Shown: piece after piece, positions 44,112-55,117 of the stretch
Layout of the letters: every line of letters begins with the position of its first letter
Position numbering within the stretch: the first letter of the stretch is position 1
Source: Nostoc linckia FACHB-104
GTDB taxonomy: Bacteria > Cyanobacteriota > Cyanobacteriia > Cyanobacteriales > Nostocaceae
Assembly (NCBI RefSeq): GCF_014696615.1
Contig: NZ_JACJQJ010000031.1
Coordinates: 22,139 to 86,138 of the forward strand
Length of the DNA: 64,000 nucleotides
Direction of reading: 5' to 3'
Notes under the pieces: generated by a model
What the model was told of the DNA's origin: nothing
What the model saw: only the letters and a program-made list of their open reading frames with translations
Databases searched by the model: none
Translations under genes and position numbers: made by a program

Positions 44112-45776
44112 ATGGTTCTTGAGTTTGGTATACAAAATAACCTTGTCCAAAATTTTGTTCAAGAAGCATCAGGACTTCTACAGCTAATTAAAGAAGGATT
44201 GCTAGAGCTTTCAGATAACTATAGCGCTCCCAAGATACGTAACCTGGTGCGAGCTGCTCAGTTGATTAAAACTACAGCAGCCCAGGTTAATTTCACTGAC
44301 ATACATACCCTAGCTCATCGTTTGGAGAAGATTTTTCGATTTCTCTCACTAGGAAATGCAGCAATTGACTCTCAGTTAACAACTTTGCTTTTACAGGCTA
44401 ATGATTGCTTGCGTTTGCTGCTAATAACCCAAATTCAAGGGAAATTGGATGATGTAGCTAGCATTTTAGCCAAAGCTGAACCAATTTTTGCTTATTTAGA
44501 ATCTAGAATTAGCCATAAGCTAGAAATAGTACCGGATGCTCTAGAAACCTCCTATCTAGGGTCAAGTGTACCTCAGTTGATGCCGACGACAGAAATTGCT
44601 CAGGCTTTAAAAAACCTGGAAAGAATTTTGGCGGAATCGGACGCTGATAAATTACCAGAGCAACTGATAAAACAGGCAAATTTATTTTTGGGCTTTGGTG
44701 AATTCCACAAAATCTCAGAGTTTATTGCGATCGCCCAAATTGCGATCGCGACTCTACAAACTACCCCGCAAGCATCTGAAACTATAGGTAAGCTGGCTTT
44801 AGCTGGTTGGCGTGCAGCTTATGAATCTATCTTGAACAAAAATGCTCTCCAAACGGCTCAAGGAACATCTAATTCGAGTGCAGTTGTACTCCAAAACAGG
44901 CAAAACCCAGCATTAACACACACAATAAAAACTGCTAATTTATTTGTTTGGGTAGCGGGTGGTAATGTTTTTACAGTAAACTCTGACAGCGTTGAAGAAC
45001 TTTTAGTTGCTGAAGCTGACCAAATTATATATTCTCAAAAACAGCGGTTTTTGCACTGGCGTGAACAAATTATTCCTAGCCATCAACTGTCAGAACTACT
45101 AAACTACAGTAGTTCCAAACCATTAGGGAATCGTCAGCCAGAACCAATGTTAGTACTAAATTTAGGTCAGCAAATTCTGGCTTTAGAACCCGAAATTCAA
45201 TACCTAATTGCAGAACCAGAGTTAGTAATCAATCCTTTACCAACAGACCAAGAATTTTCCAGTTGCGTTTATGGTTGTACGATTTGGAAAGACAATTTAC
45301 TGCCAGTAATTGATGTAGCGGCGTTGTTGCAGCAGACAATTAATCAGAGTCAAAAGGTTCACTCTACTACTAAATTATTAAATTCAGCAGACACAGCAAT
45401 TATTCACAGAGAACCGACGATTCTAGTGGTAGATGATTCTCATAGTGTGCGCCATATAGTATCTTTGACCTTGCAAAAAGCAGGTTACAAAGTTTTGCAA
45501 GCAGAAGATGGACAAGAAGCGATCGCCCAGTTGCAGCAAAATCCCCATGTGCAAATGGTGATTTGTGATATTGAAATGCCTAATCTCAATGGCTTTGAGT
45601 TTCTTAGCTATCGTCTCAAAGACTCCCAATTAGCCAAAATACCAGTAATCATGCTCAGTTCATGCAGCACTAATCAGCATCGTCATTTGGCTATGCAATT
45701 AGGAGCCACTACCTACTTTACAAAACCTTATGTTGAGGAAGATTTTTTAACAGCACTAAGAATGAGCGTTAATTAA
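44112..45776 (+). CDS. Degenerate CheA/PixL-like protein: Hpt-like, CheW-like and receiver domains, no ATPase
   Basis: A 554-aa protein. The N-terminal Hpt-like bundle reads VRAAQLIKTTAAQVNFTDIH, where the phosphorylated His of RxxHxxK is Gln. A second helical region spans about 155-240. A CheW-like domain (about 278-410; LFVWVAGGNVFTV, LLPVIDVAALL) precedes a full receiver domain (about 432-550; ILVVDDS, phospho-Asp in ICDIEMP, FTKPY). The HATPase domain expected in CheA or PixL is absent. It lies 229 bases after the PixJ-like receptor, so it may be an adaptor or phosphate sink for that system. Confidence 0.82.
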   Translation: MVLEFGIQNNLVQNFVQEASGLLQLIKEGLLELSDNYSAPKIRNLVRAAQLIKTTAAQVNFTDIHTLAHRLEKIFRFLSLGNAAIDSQLTTLLLQANDCLRLLLITQIQGKLDDVASILAKAEPIFAYLESRISHKLEIVPDALETSYLGSSVPQLMPTTEIAQALKNLERILAESDADKLPEQLIKQANLFLGFGEFHKISEFIAIAQIAIATLQTTPQASETIGKLALAGWRAAYESILNKNALQTAQGTSNSSAVVLQNRQNPALTHTIKTANLFVWVAGGNVFTVNSDSVEELLVAEADQIIYSQKQRFLHWREQIIPSHQLSELLNYSSSKPLGNRQPEPMLVLNLGQQILALEPEIQYLIAEPELVINPLPTDQEFSSCVYGCTIWKDNLLPVIDVAALLQQTINQSQKVHSTTKLLNSADTAIIHREPTILVVDDSHSVRHIVSLTLQKAGYKVLQAEDGQEAIAQLQQNPHVQMVICDIEMPNLNGFEFLSYRLKDSQLAKIPVIMLSSCSTNQHRHLAMQLGATTYFTKPYVEEDFLTALRMSVN

Positions 45777-45777
45777 A

Positions 45778-45798
45778 TTACGAATTACGAATTACGAA
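45778..45798. repeat. 7-base tandem repeat (TTACGAA)3
   Basis: Three perfect units between convergent genes. Read on the minus strand they supply the last three codons (Arg-Asn-Ser) and stop of the MASE1 kinase gene. Confidence 0.85.
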
Positions 45799-47758
45799 TT
45801 CCCTTGACCGGAATTTCAATTACAAACTTCGTCCCTTGCCCTGGTATGGAGTCACACCAAAGATTACCGCCATGCTTTTGGGTGACAATTTGATAGCTCA
45901 TAAATAAACCCAAACCAGTACCTTTACCAACAGGTTTGGTGGTGAAAAAAGGGTCAAATATTTTAGAGAAAATCTCTTGGGGAATCCCTATGCCATTGTC
46001 AGAAATTATAATCATCACTTGATTTATATCCATTTGACGCGTCTGAATTCTGATGGCATTTAGGTTATCTGAAATATCTGAGAATGAACGCCCCTGATTA
46101 GATTCTTCTAATGCATCAATAGCATTAGTCAAAAGACTTATAAATACTTGATTAAGGGAGGCAGCATCACATTCAATTAGTGGTAAATCTCCATACTCTT
46201 TAATTAGCTGAATATTTGGACGATGGGCTGTGGCTTGCAATCGATGTTGCAACAGTACCAAGGTACTATCAATCCCTTGATGAATATCTACCGCTTTTAA
46301 CTCTGCTTCATCCAAGCGCGAGAAGTTCCGCAACGATAGCACAATAGCACTGATGCGCTCAGTACCACTTTTCATAGATTGAAGAATTTTAGCTATATCT
46401 TCCCGTAAAAACTCCAATTCAAGTTGATCCAATTCTGCGTGCAAGGCTTGAGCTGGATGAGGATAGTGCTGTTGGTAAGCTTGCAATGCTCTCCACAAGT
46501 TTTGGATATATTCAGAAAGATAAATTAAGTTGCCATGAATGAAATTAACAGGATTATTGATTTCATGAGCAACCCCTGCTACCATCTGTCCCAATGCAGA
46601 CATTTTTTCACTCTGAAGCATCTGTAATTGAGTTTGTTTCAGCGTTTCTAGGGTTTGGTTTAGAGCCGTATTCTTGACATTTAATTCTTCAGTTCTCTGC
46701 TGCACTCTAGCTTCCAAAGTTTCATTAGTGCTGGCTAATTCAGCAAAAGCTAAACGCAACTTTGTTTCTGCTTGTGTGCGTTCTGCAATTGTTGCTGTCA
46801 GTACAAGAATGGTGAGTGTAATTACGCCAATAAACAATTGTAGTTGCATCAAAGATTGGTTGAGATCCCGATCTACAAAACCACCTTTGCCATTAACAGT
46901 AGCAATAACTGCGATCGCAGCCACAATAAAAGTTAATAGCGTTGCACCTGTTTGCCCCAGTCGAAAGGCAGACCAAATCAACATCGGAATTAACATATAC
47001 TCCAGGTGATATCCTTCACCAAAAGCCACTTTGCTGATGAGAATCACCAAACCCATCAGAATAATTGGATCTACTAAAATTAACCAAAATCTGAAACGGT
47101 GTGAGGCTGCTAGGGGTTGTCCCATCTCTGAAATGGAAATGGAGGCTAACCATTGCCGTATGGAACCTCGGTGTTTTTGAATGAATTGACCCCAACTAAG
47201 CAGCATTGGGGTAACAATCAAAATTCCCGAAACATTAGAAATCCACCAGGTTAACCAAACTGTCCCATAAGCTGCCCAAGGAACTTTACCACTCAACGCC
47301 AAGCAAGTTACCCCAACCGTTGCATTAATACTCGGCCCTACCATACCCGTTAATATCAAAAATTTGAACACGTCGGGAATATGGTCTAAGGGATAGCGAA
47401 GGTTGGTAGTCTTCCGTAGCAAAAACGCACCCAATATAGTCCCCAATGTTGTGCCGATCGCAATGACGAGAACTGGTAATGCTGAAATCACCAAAGATAA
47501 GAAACTGGTGGAATCTCGGAAGGCCCAGAAGTTGGCGAAAAATGAACCCAGCAACACACCGTACCCGATCCAGTTACCAAACAACAGGACAGCCCCACTA
47601 GCAATTCCATCTGGGGGCCAAACTGGAGTCACGTCTTGCGGTGTGGAGGCCAGATGACGTGAAATTTCCGCCATTCCATAGTAGGCGATCGCCAAAACAA
47701 TAATGCATCCGATTTGCTTGAGTGCATGAGGAACTATATGAGATTTTTTTTGAGTCAT
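45785..47758 (-). CDS. MASE1-domain sensor histidine kinase
   Basis: A 657-aa protein. The MASE1 membrane domain (about 12-325) has about eight helices and the motif [20 protein letters not shown] coiled coil (about 340-375) leads to a HisKA domain with His398 in [16 protein letters not shown] and to an HATPase with [40 protein letters not shown]. All catalytic boxes are intact. Ligand and partner regulator unknown. The C-terminal tail GIRNS and stop are encoded by a 7-base repeat (45778-45798). Convergent with the CheA-like gene. Confidence 0.92.
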   Translation of the reverse strand: MTQKKSHIVPHALKQIGCIIVLAIAYYGMAEISRHLASTPQDVTPVWPPDGIASGAVLLFGNWIGYGVLLGSFFANFWAFRDSTSFLSLVISALPVLVIAIGTTLGTILGAFLLRKTTNLRYPLDHIPDVFKFLILTGMVGPSINATVGVTCLALSGKVPWAAYGTVWLTWWISNVSGILIVTPMLLSWGQFIQKHRGSIRQWLASISISEMGQPLAASHRFRFWLILVDPIILMGLVILISKVAFGEGYHLEYMLIPMLIWSAFRLGQTGATLLTFIVAAIAVIATVNGKGGFVDRDLNQSLMQLQLFIGVITLTILVLTATIAERTQAETKLRLAFAELASTNETLEARVQQRTEELNVKNTALNQTLETLKQTQLQMLQSEKMSALGQMVAGVAHEINNPVNFIHGNLIYLSEYIQNLWRALQAYQQHYPHPAQALHAELDQLELEFLREDIAKILQSMKSGTERISAIVLSLRNFSRLDEAELKAVDIHQGIDSTLVLLQHRLQATAHRPNIQLIKEYGDLPLIECDAASLNQVFISLLTNAIDALEESNQGRSFSDISDNLNAIRIQTRQMDINQVMIIISDNGIGIPQEIFSKIFDPFFTTKPVGKGTGLGLFMSYQIVTQKHGGNLWCDSIPGQGTKFVIEIPVKGIRNS

Positions 47759-47900
47759 CCGTTTAGGGACTGCTTGATAGAAACGTTTTCCGTAAATCTA
47801 GAATTCCCTTTTCCTCTCTGGTGGGAACATCAAGCAGCCAAGAAATTAGCATTCATCAAAAGGGGTTGGGTAATGGGTAATGGGAATATCTCCTTGTCCC

Positions 47901-47942
47901 CAATCCCCAATCCCCAATCCCCAATCCCCAGTCCCCAATCCC
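47901..47942. repeat. 7-base tandem repeat (CAATCCC)n
   Basis: Four CAATCCC, one CAGTCCC and one further CAATCCC unit, ending on the base where the proB stop codon begins (47942). Confidence 0.88.
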
Positions 47943-49051
47943 TAAGTCAAAACTAAATTATCTCGGTGAACTACAGTTTCCGCGCCAGCGTAGCCCAAAA
48001 TTGTAGGGATTTCTCGTGAATGACAACCGCGAATTTTTTGCAGTTCTTCGCTGTTGTAGTTAACCAGTCCTCTGGCGATTTCGTTACCAGTGATATCACA
48101 TAATTGCACGGCTTCTTGTGTATCAAATTCTCCCTCTACTGCTTTGATACCAGCTGCTAATAATGATTTTCCAGATTCGGAAATGGCTGCGATCGCACCT
48201 GCATCTAAATACAATTTTCCTGCTGGGACAAGGCCGTAAGCTATCCAACGTTTTCTGGCGGAGGTGGGTTCTGGCTGCGGTTCAAAGTGAGTACCTATCG
48301 GTTCCCCTTGTAATATTTTTTCGATGTTGCGGGGAAATCTTCCTTGGGTAATTACTGTCCGCACACCAGCTGCGATCGCAATTCTCGCCGCCGAAATTTT
48401 GGTGATCATCCCGCCAGTACCCCATTGCGAACCTTGAGAACCTGTCTGAATCTGTAATTCGGCTAATTCTTTAATGCTACTTACTAAGGCGATCGGTTGA
48501 GCATCAGGTACAGAACGGGGATCTGCTGAGTACAATCTATCAACATCAGTCAACAAAAAGAGCCAATCTGCTTCTACTAAACTGGCAACTAATGCTGAAA
48601 GGGTGTCATTATCGCCAAATTTTAGCTCATCTACCGCTACCGTATCGTTTTCATTAACTACCGGAATTACCCCTAGTCCCAGCAGTTCGCGAAAGGTGTT
48701 GTAAATATTGAGATAGCGACTGCGCTGCACCAAATCGCTACGTGTTAACAAAACTTGGGCGATAGGTTGTTGCAGAGTGGTAAATAAATCATCGTAAACC
48801 CGCATTAACCGTCCTTGTCCCACTGCGGCTACTGCTTGTTTGAGAGCGATCGCTTTGGGACGTTCCGTTAAACCCAACCGCGCACAACCCACCCCTACTG
48901 CACCAGAGGACACCAAAATCACCCTATGACCTTGGCGTTGCAAATCACAAAGTGTCTCTGCCAACGTAGCAATAGTAGAAAGCGCCAGCTGTCCGGTTTC
49001 TGGCTGAGTCAGGCTGGAAGTACCAATTTTAACGACGATTGTTTTACTCAA
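47942..49051 (-). CDS. proB: Glutamate 5-kinase
   Basis: Family role: phosphorylates glutamate to gamma-glutamyl phosphate, the first and feedback-controlled step of proline synthesis. The 369-aa protein shows [49 protein letters not shown] and [19 protein letters not shown] in the kinase domain and a C-terminal PUA domain (about 275-365). The start is a TTG at 49051, which lies in the first unit of a (TCAAGGG)10 repeat; an in-frame TGA stands six bases upstream, so no earlier start exists. No SD. The stop codon also abuts a repeat. Confidence 0.95.
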   Translation of the reverse strand: MSKTIVVKIGTSSLTQPETGQLALSTIATLAETLCDLQRQGHRVILVSSGAVGVGCARLGLTERPKAIALKQAVAAVGQGRLMRVYDDLFTTLQQPIAQVLLTRSDLVQRSRYLNIYNTFRELLGLGVIPVVNENDTVAVDELKFGDNDTLSALVASLVEADWLFLLTDVDRLYSADPRSVPDAQPIALVSSIKELAELQIQTGSQGSQWGTGGMITKISAARIAIAAGVRTVITQGRFPRNIEKILQGEPIGTHFEPQPEPTSARKRWIAYGLVPAGKLYLDAGAIAAISESGKSLLAAGIKAVEGEFDTQEAVQLCDITGNEIARGLVNYNSEELQKIRGCHSREIPTILGYAGAETVVHRDNLVLT

Positions 49052-49117
49052 GGGTCAAGGGTCAAGGGTCAAGGGTCAAGGGTCAAGGGTCAAGGGTCAA
49101 GGGTCAAGGGTCAAGGG
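49048..49117. repeat. 7-base tandem repeat (TCAAGGG)10 at the proB start
   Basis: Ten perfect TCAAGGG units. On the coding strand of proB they read CCCTTGA, and the TTG of the final unit is the proB start codon. Expected 5' untranslated sequence is replaced by the repeat. Confidence 0.9.
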
Positions 49118-49379
49118 TTGGAGAGACGCGATTAATCGCATCTGTACTCAAGAGTTAAAGGTCAACACTTTGGACTCTGGACTTTGGACTCATCTCTAAA
49201 TTGTAAAGCGCCAGCACCTCTATCAGTGAGGGCCGACGCTTTACGGTTTTATATGTATTTATTAAACTTTAGGGTCTTTTTTTGGCTGACCCCATGTTAT
49301 TAACACTTATAATCCCAGATTTTTTTCATTGCGAAAGATTCCTTAATGTTTTTTTTAGATTTAGTTTTTTAACTAAAAA
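49052..49379. other. Gene-free stretch, 328 bases, between yqeG and proB
   Basis: Contains the repeat tract and palindrome above, plus a long hairpin: GTAAAGCG (49203-49210)/CGCTTTAC (49237-49244) enclosing CCTC/GAGG and followed by GGTTTT. It could end yqeG transcripts or be a small structured RNA. No other signal is clear. Confidence 0.45.
49123..49142. repeat. Degraded copy of the GACGCGATTAATCGCGTC palindrome
   Basis: GAGACGCGATTAATCGCATC, one base off the family palindrome found at 2943-2964 and 8041-8060. Confidence 0.65.
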
Positions 49380-49919
49380 TCAATCTTTGTGAATTTTTGT
49401 GTATTTGGGGCTGATACTAGCGCCCAAGGCTTCCGAGACCCAAACTTCAAAGTTTCTGATGGGGTGAGAGCGCAGAGCCACCTCGGGATGGATAATTGGT
49501 TCCACCAAGATGGTAAACATTCCCAAGCGGTTACCTGCTAAGACATCGGTAAACAAGCGATCGCCTACCATCCCCACTTGGTGAACGGGTAAATTCATCG
49601 CCTTGAGTGCGGCTCTAATTTTGCGTCGTGATGGTTTTGCTGCGCCTAGATAATAAGGCAGGTTCAGGGAACGGGCAATACTCCCAATCCGCATTTCACT
49701 CAGGTTATTGCTGACTAACCAAAGTACAGCACAGGCACGCATTTCCTCTACCCATTGTTGTAATTCTGCTGAAGCCGCCCCTATTTTCATTGGTACTAAA
49801 GTTTCATCTACATCCAGCACTAATCCCTTCAATCCATATTGCTGGATAATGTCTGGTGTGAGTTTTAAAATGGAACCTTCTAAAATCAAGTCCGGTTGTA
49901 AGAGGTTGTTCCAGGTCAT
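49380..49919 (-). CDS. YqeG-family HAD-IIIA phosphatase
   Basis: A 179-aa protein of the HAD superfamily: motif I LVLDVDETLVP (nucleophile and general-acid Asp, about 34-44), motif II VSNN, Lys in AAKPSRRKIR and motif IV GMVGDRLFTDVLAGNRLGM. This matches the YqeG/phosphatidylglycerophosphate-phosphatase-like group. Predicted soluble phosphatase; the substrate is a guess, possibly phosphatidylglycerophosphate as for some relatives. ATG 49919. It lies upstream of proB on the same strand, 328 bases apart, so separate transcription is likely. Confidence 0.87.
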   Translation of the reverse strand: MTWNNLLQPDLILEGSILKLTPDIIQQYGLKGLVLDVDETLVPMKIGAASAELQQWVEEMRACAVLWLVSNNLSEMRIGSIARSLNLPYYLGAAKPSRRKIRAALKAMNLPVHQVGMVGDRLFTDVLAGNRLGMFTILVEPIIHPEVALRSHPIRNFEVWVSEALGASISPKYTKIHKD

Positions 49920-51065
49920 ATTTTAAGCATCAAGGGTATCTTGGCAGCAGTCACAATTAACTTAGAAATTAATGACTGTTGTTTTCTGTAAAGTTTTACA
50001 TCAGTTATTTAGTATTTTTTCAGGTATGAAATAGCACAAATATGCTATGATAGGGTTCCTAAAAATACAAATACTTAGTTTTTTTAGGATAAAGCTTGGA
50101 TAGTGGCCTTGCCAACCTAAGAAGGTTATATATCTAATAGATTGCGATCGCTGTTTCAGCAGAGGAAGCTGTCCTAATAAAAAAAGTTTCACAAGCCTTG
50201 GATGAAAGTGAAATTGGGATTTTCACTCAGCACAAGCTAAACGCCCCGCTACTGCTAAGAGAACTCAGCACTTCCAAGCTAGACACATAGAGAAAAGGAG
50301 GAAAGGAAAAAATTTTTCCCTTACCCCCTGTAAAGCTTTGCATAGTTGGGTTGAATTGCTTTTAATTACTGAGATTAGCTATTAACTATCAAGTTATTGA
50401 GAATCATCACGGCAATATCTACTTAACATCCCGTCCTGAATATGAGACAGAATTTGCCATTAAAATTCCTATAGCATTAGTGAGACTAAGTGCCAATTAA
50501 TAACTAATGAAAGAAACACCCGCTTGCTAAATTCCATAGTGCGATTCAAGTGAGGAGATGCGTACTCTGAACTAGATATAAGCAAGCGAGTGGGACTGAT
50601 GATGGTGATGTACTCTCAATCCTAGTAATCCCGTTATGGCATGGTGAGATTGGCGAGACAGTAAACTCAGGACAAACTATCGTTATCTTCTACCCCAACA
50701 TCCAGAAATAGCCGCTATTTTGTGGGGAGCCAGAATCACCTACTGTCGAGTAATCAGCAACTACCAATTTACCTAGGGAGCGGAGGTTAAGCGGAAGCAG
50801 TTCCGCCAAATGGTAGAGTTGCCAGTATCAACAAGTAAGGACTTTCTTGTTAGCGGTGAATTATAAAAACAGGAAGTTAAGAAAATTAATCATTAGCTTC
50901 ACAATTTATAATTCATGGGGTTTGACACTGGATATCAGAATTTGATGAATTAGATTGAGAAATTTCCGCCAATTCATCCTGCAAGCAGTTTAGTAATCAT
51001 TAAACTATCAGCTATCAGCAGTCAATTAGACAGCTAAAGCCTGACGGCTGAATGCTGATAGCTAT
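49920..51065. other. Gene-free stretch, 1.15 kb, with decayed coding sequence
   Basis: Contains a histidine-kinase tail remnant at 50369-50500 and otherwise no recognisable gene. A TATGAT hexamer near 50044 and a purine/pyrimidine-rich segment are present but no full promoter is clear. The remaining sequence, translated in six frames by eye, gave no family match and is probably degraded. Confidence 0.5.
50369..50500 (+). pseudogene. Remnant of a histidine kinase HATPase C-terminus
   Basis: Reading from 50369: LRLAINYQVIENHHGNIYLT, then SRPEYETEFAIKIPI, to a TAA at 50498. This is the G2-box end of a sensor kinase (compare GLGLAISYQII...HxGxIxxxSxPxxGTxFxIxLP). The Gly of the G box is Arg, and an in-frame stop lies just upstream. 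The rest of the kinase is not visible. It stands 566 bases from a response-regulator gene on the other strand. Confidence 0.7.
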
Positions 51066-51743
51066 TTAAGCCATTTGATTCTCAATCGCCCACCGTGCTA
51101 GTTCAGTACGGTTGTGGAGATTAGTTTTGCCCAACATATTGGACACATGGCTTTCAACAGTACGCTGACTGACGTTTAACTCTTCCGCAATTTCGCGGTT
51201 AGCTAAACCCCTAGCTACGAACTGTACAACTTTTAGTTCAGTTGGAGTTAACTGTACATCGAAGGGAACCTGGATACGAGAACCGTTTTCCCCTCCTTTT
51301 GCTTGGTGTTCTTTCCAACGGATAGTTTGTTTCAGTGAAGATTCTACTTGCGCTACGAGTTCTTCAGGTTCAAAAGGCTTGACCATATAAACGTCAGCAC
51401 CTTTATTTAGACCTTTAACTCGGTCTGCGCTTTGTCCTTTAGCTGAAAGGAAAAGAACGGGAATCCAGCTGGTACGTTCATTTTGCCGGACTTGTTCTAC
51501 AAAAGTGTATCCGTCCATTTCCGGCATCATCACGTCGCAGATAATCATATCTGGAACATCATGCTCTAGAATTTCTAAAGCTTCTCTTCCATTTTCGGCG
51601 GTGATGACTTCATATCCCCGGAATTCCAAGTAATCCTTCACCAGCAAGATGAGGTTAGGGTCATCATCAATCAGTAGAAGTCGTTTGTGATCTTTCATGC
51701 TGGGCTCTTTCATAGCAGTGGCACTTGTCGCGCTTCGGTCCAT
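51066..51743 (-). CDS. NarL/FixJ-type response regulator
   Basis: A 225-aa protein: receiver domain (about 20-135) with LLLIDDDPN, phospho-Asp70 in MIICDVMMPEMDG, LSAKG and VKPFEPEEL, then a LuxR-type HTH (about 158-220; LTPTELKVVQFVARGLANRE, IAEELNVSQRTVESHVSNML). Very similar proteins are conserved in cyanobacteria; it may correspond to the Ycf29 group, which I cannot confirm. Start ATG 51743; a TTG lies just upstream and Met11 is also possible. No adjacent intact kinase. Confidence 0.92.
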   Translation of the reverse strand: MDRSATSATAMKEPSMKDHKRLLLIDDDPNLILLVKDYLEFRGYEVITAENGREALEILEHDVPDMIICDVMMPEMDGYTFVEQVRQNERTSWIPVLFLSAKGQSADRVKGLNKGADVYMVKPFEPEELVAQVESSLKQTIRWKEHQAKGGENGSRIQVPFDVQLTPTELKVVQFVARGLANREIAEELNVSQRTVESHVSNMLGKTNLHNRTELARWAIENQMA

Positions 51744-52053
51744 CAAGGTCTTGTATATTTATCCTCTATGGTGGATTATTCTGAGATGTTGTCTTTTTTC
51801 CCACTTAACCTGCCTTTGCTTCTGGGAAGTCTTATCAGTGATAACCACTGTTTAGGAGACTACTAGCTTATTGGCAATAGTCCAGTAAGGATACGTAGAG
51901 CAGTAGTAATTATAATGCGTTATTATATATCGCTTTGAAAGTCGCGGGTGAAAAAAGCGCTGATTAAATAATAATCCTTCCGATTCACAAGTTCAGTAAT
52001 GGCTGAAGATGACCCTAGCTCAAAACCAACCCCCGCTTCAGAGCGCTTACTAC
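51744..52053. other. Gene-free stretch, about 310 bases
   Basis: Upstream region of the response regulator. A TATAAT hexamer at 51911-51916 lacks a well-placed -35. Nothing else is recognised. Confidence 0.45.
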
Positions 52054-52553
52054 TTAATTACGATATCCTTCGGATGTTAAGTCCTCTATCAGTTGTTCAC
52101 AAGCAACCAGAGAAGTTTCTGGCAAAGGATGGGTTAAAAATGCATATTCTGCCACCACCTTAATTTGCCTATCAAGTGTTCTTGGGTGATCCGCTCAATC
52201 ACTTCCGTGTTTGCTCGACGATACCAGACACCATCCGGGTAAACAACCATTATCGGTCTAGAACCGAAAAGCCGCAAGCAATTGGCTTTATTTTCATTAA
52301 TGCAAATGGGACGACTATTATGCGTCTGATAGAGTTTGAGTTGCTTCAGTCGCTTTTTTAAGTATTCCCAGGATTCCAGACTAGCTTGTTTTGAGCAGCA
52401 GTTAGCAACTGTCTGGCTAACCCAAATCAAAATATGTCGTTGAATCTTTGCAAATCCTAAAGTTTCTACACAATTACCCAGGGCTTTATTGTCTAGATAT
52501 TTAGTGGTTTTGGGGATTTTACGGCTGCACTGGATCACTGTATTGTTACTCAT
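52054..52553 (-). pseudogene. Thioredoxin-like [2Fe-2S] ferredoxin-domain protein, frameshifted near the 3' end
   Basis: The frame from ATG 52553 gives 139 aa ending KLRWWQNMHF at 52134, with VANCCSKQ, PICINENKANCLRLFG and PIMVVYPDGVWYRRANTEVI, matching cyanobacterial thioredoxin-like ferredoxins. Family proteins continue ...QEHLIGxxVVxEYAFLxHPL. Exactly that continuation, VVAEYAFLTHPLPETSLVAC, is present in the next frame from about 52160 to a stop at 52054. One net base change near 52155-52170 therefore breaks the gene. It may be a real mutation, a sequencing error or, less likely, programmed frameshifting. Confidence 0.75.
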
Positions 52554-52828
52554 CGAGCTGCTCCCTGATTACAGTTCTATAACAATTTCCCCACTTTGCA
52601 AATAAATTCATTCCTATAAAAATATTCATCGCTGACAGCAAAAAACCTGAAGGTTAAATATTAATAAGTATTTATGCTTAAGTATGTGTAATTAAAGCTC
52701 AAGAATTAAGGGTTAAATGTCAAATGTCAAGAGTTAATGCTTTCCTCTTCCCCTTTCCCCATTACCCATTCCCCCATTCCCCAGTCCCCATTCCCAACCT
52801 AGTTCGGAAACCCGTACACCAGAAATTG
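52554..52828. other. Intergenic region upstream of the groES promoter
   Basis: AT-rich, with pyrimidine-rich ATTACCCATTCCCCCATTCC tracts (about 52740-52800). It carries the upstream sequences of the minus-strand ferredoxin-like gene and of groES. No other signal is clear. Confidence 0.5.
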
Positions 52829-52858
52829 TTGCCATTGTGTACGACTTTTCGGTAAATT
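52829..52858 (+). promoter_or_regulatory. Putative groESL promoter
   Basis: -35 TTGCCA (52829-52834), 18-base spacer, -10 TAAATT (52853-52858), which overlaps the start of the CIRCE operator, the expected geometry for HrcA repression. Confidence 0.6.
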
Positions 52859-52883
52859 AGCACTCAGGAGTTGAGAGTGCTAA
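52857..52883. promoter_or_regulatory. CIRCE operator (HrcA-binding site)
   Basis: A perfect inverted repeat TTAGCACTC (52857-52865), 9-base spacer, GAGTGCTAA (52875-52883), 17 bases before the groES start. This is the consensus heat-shock operator bound by HrcA. Confidence 0.96.
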
Positions 52884-52900
52884 CTCTGGAGAAATTAAAT

Positions 52901-53212
52901 ATGGCAGCAGTATCTTTAAGCGTTTCTACAGTAAAACCTTTAGGCGATCGCGTTTTCGTGAAAGTGAGCGCCTCTGAGGAAAAGACCGCAGGTGGTCTGT
53001 ATTTACCCGACACAGCCAAGGAAAAGCCCCAAGTAGGGGAAGTAGTCGCCCTTGGCCCTGGTAAGCGGAATGATGATGGTTCTCGTCAAGAACCAGAAAT
53101 TAAAGTCGGCGACAAAGTGCTGTACTCCAAGTACGCTGGCACAGATGTCAAGCTCGGCACAGAAGAATATGTCCTGCTTTCTGAAAAAGATATTCTAGCA
53201 GTCGTTGCGTAA
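52901..53212 (+). CDS. groES: Co-chaperonin GroES
   Basis: A 103-aa lid subunit of the GroEL-GroES folding machine. Family blocks: [20 protein letters not shown], the mobile loop [18 protein letters not shown], and [17 protein letters not shown] 52901 with GGAG nine bases upstream; an in-frame TTG at 52871 lies within the CIRCE element and is not the start. First gene of the groESL unit; controlled by CIRCE/HrcA and probably by sigma factors. Confidence 0.97.
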   Translation: MAAVSLSVSTVKPLGDRVFVKVSASEEKTAGGLYLPDTAKEKPQVGEVVALGPGKRNDDGSRQEPEIKVGDKVLYSKYAGTDVKLGTEEYVLLSEKDILAVVA

Positions 53213-53282
53213 TGGTCATTGATCATTGGTCATTTTGTCATTAGTTAATGACAAAGGACAAATGACATAGCACGAAGTTTGA

Positions 53283-54998
<1,716 letters not shown>

Positions 54999-55025
54999 TA
55001 TTTTCTAGCCCCCTATTTGTCAAAA

Positions 55026-55059
55026 CAGCTGCTTCCCTCGTGGAGGCGGCTGTTTTTTT
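55026..55059 (+). terminator. Intrinsic terminator of groESL
   Basis: CAGCTGCTTCC (55026-55036) pairs with GGAGGCGGCTG (55042-55052), 11 bp with two G-T pairs and a 5-base loop, then seven T (55053-55059), 28 bases after groEL. Confidence 0.9.
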
Positions 55060-55117
55060 GTGTTATTAAATCGCAGATTATAGTAAATAAATTAATATCG
55101 TGTAAAATCCAAAAAAC

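Noticed and set aside
49048..49117. (TCAAGGG)10 considered as a CRISPR array
   Set aside because: 7-base units without spacers; it is an STRR repeat.
50001..50192. 63-codon minus-strand frame upstream of yqeG
   Set aside because: No SD, no family match, biased composition; chance frame in a decayed region.
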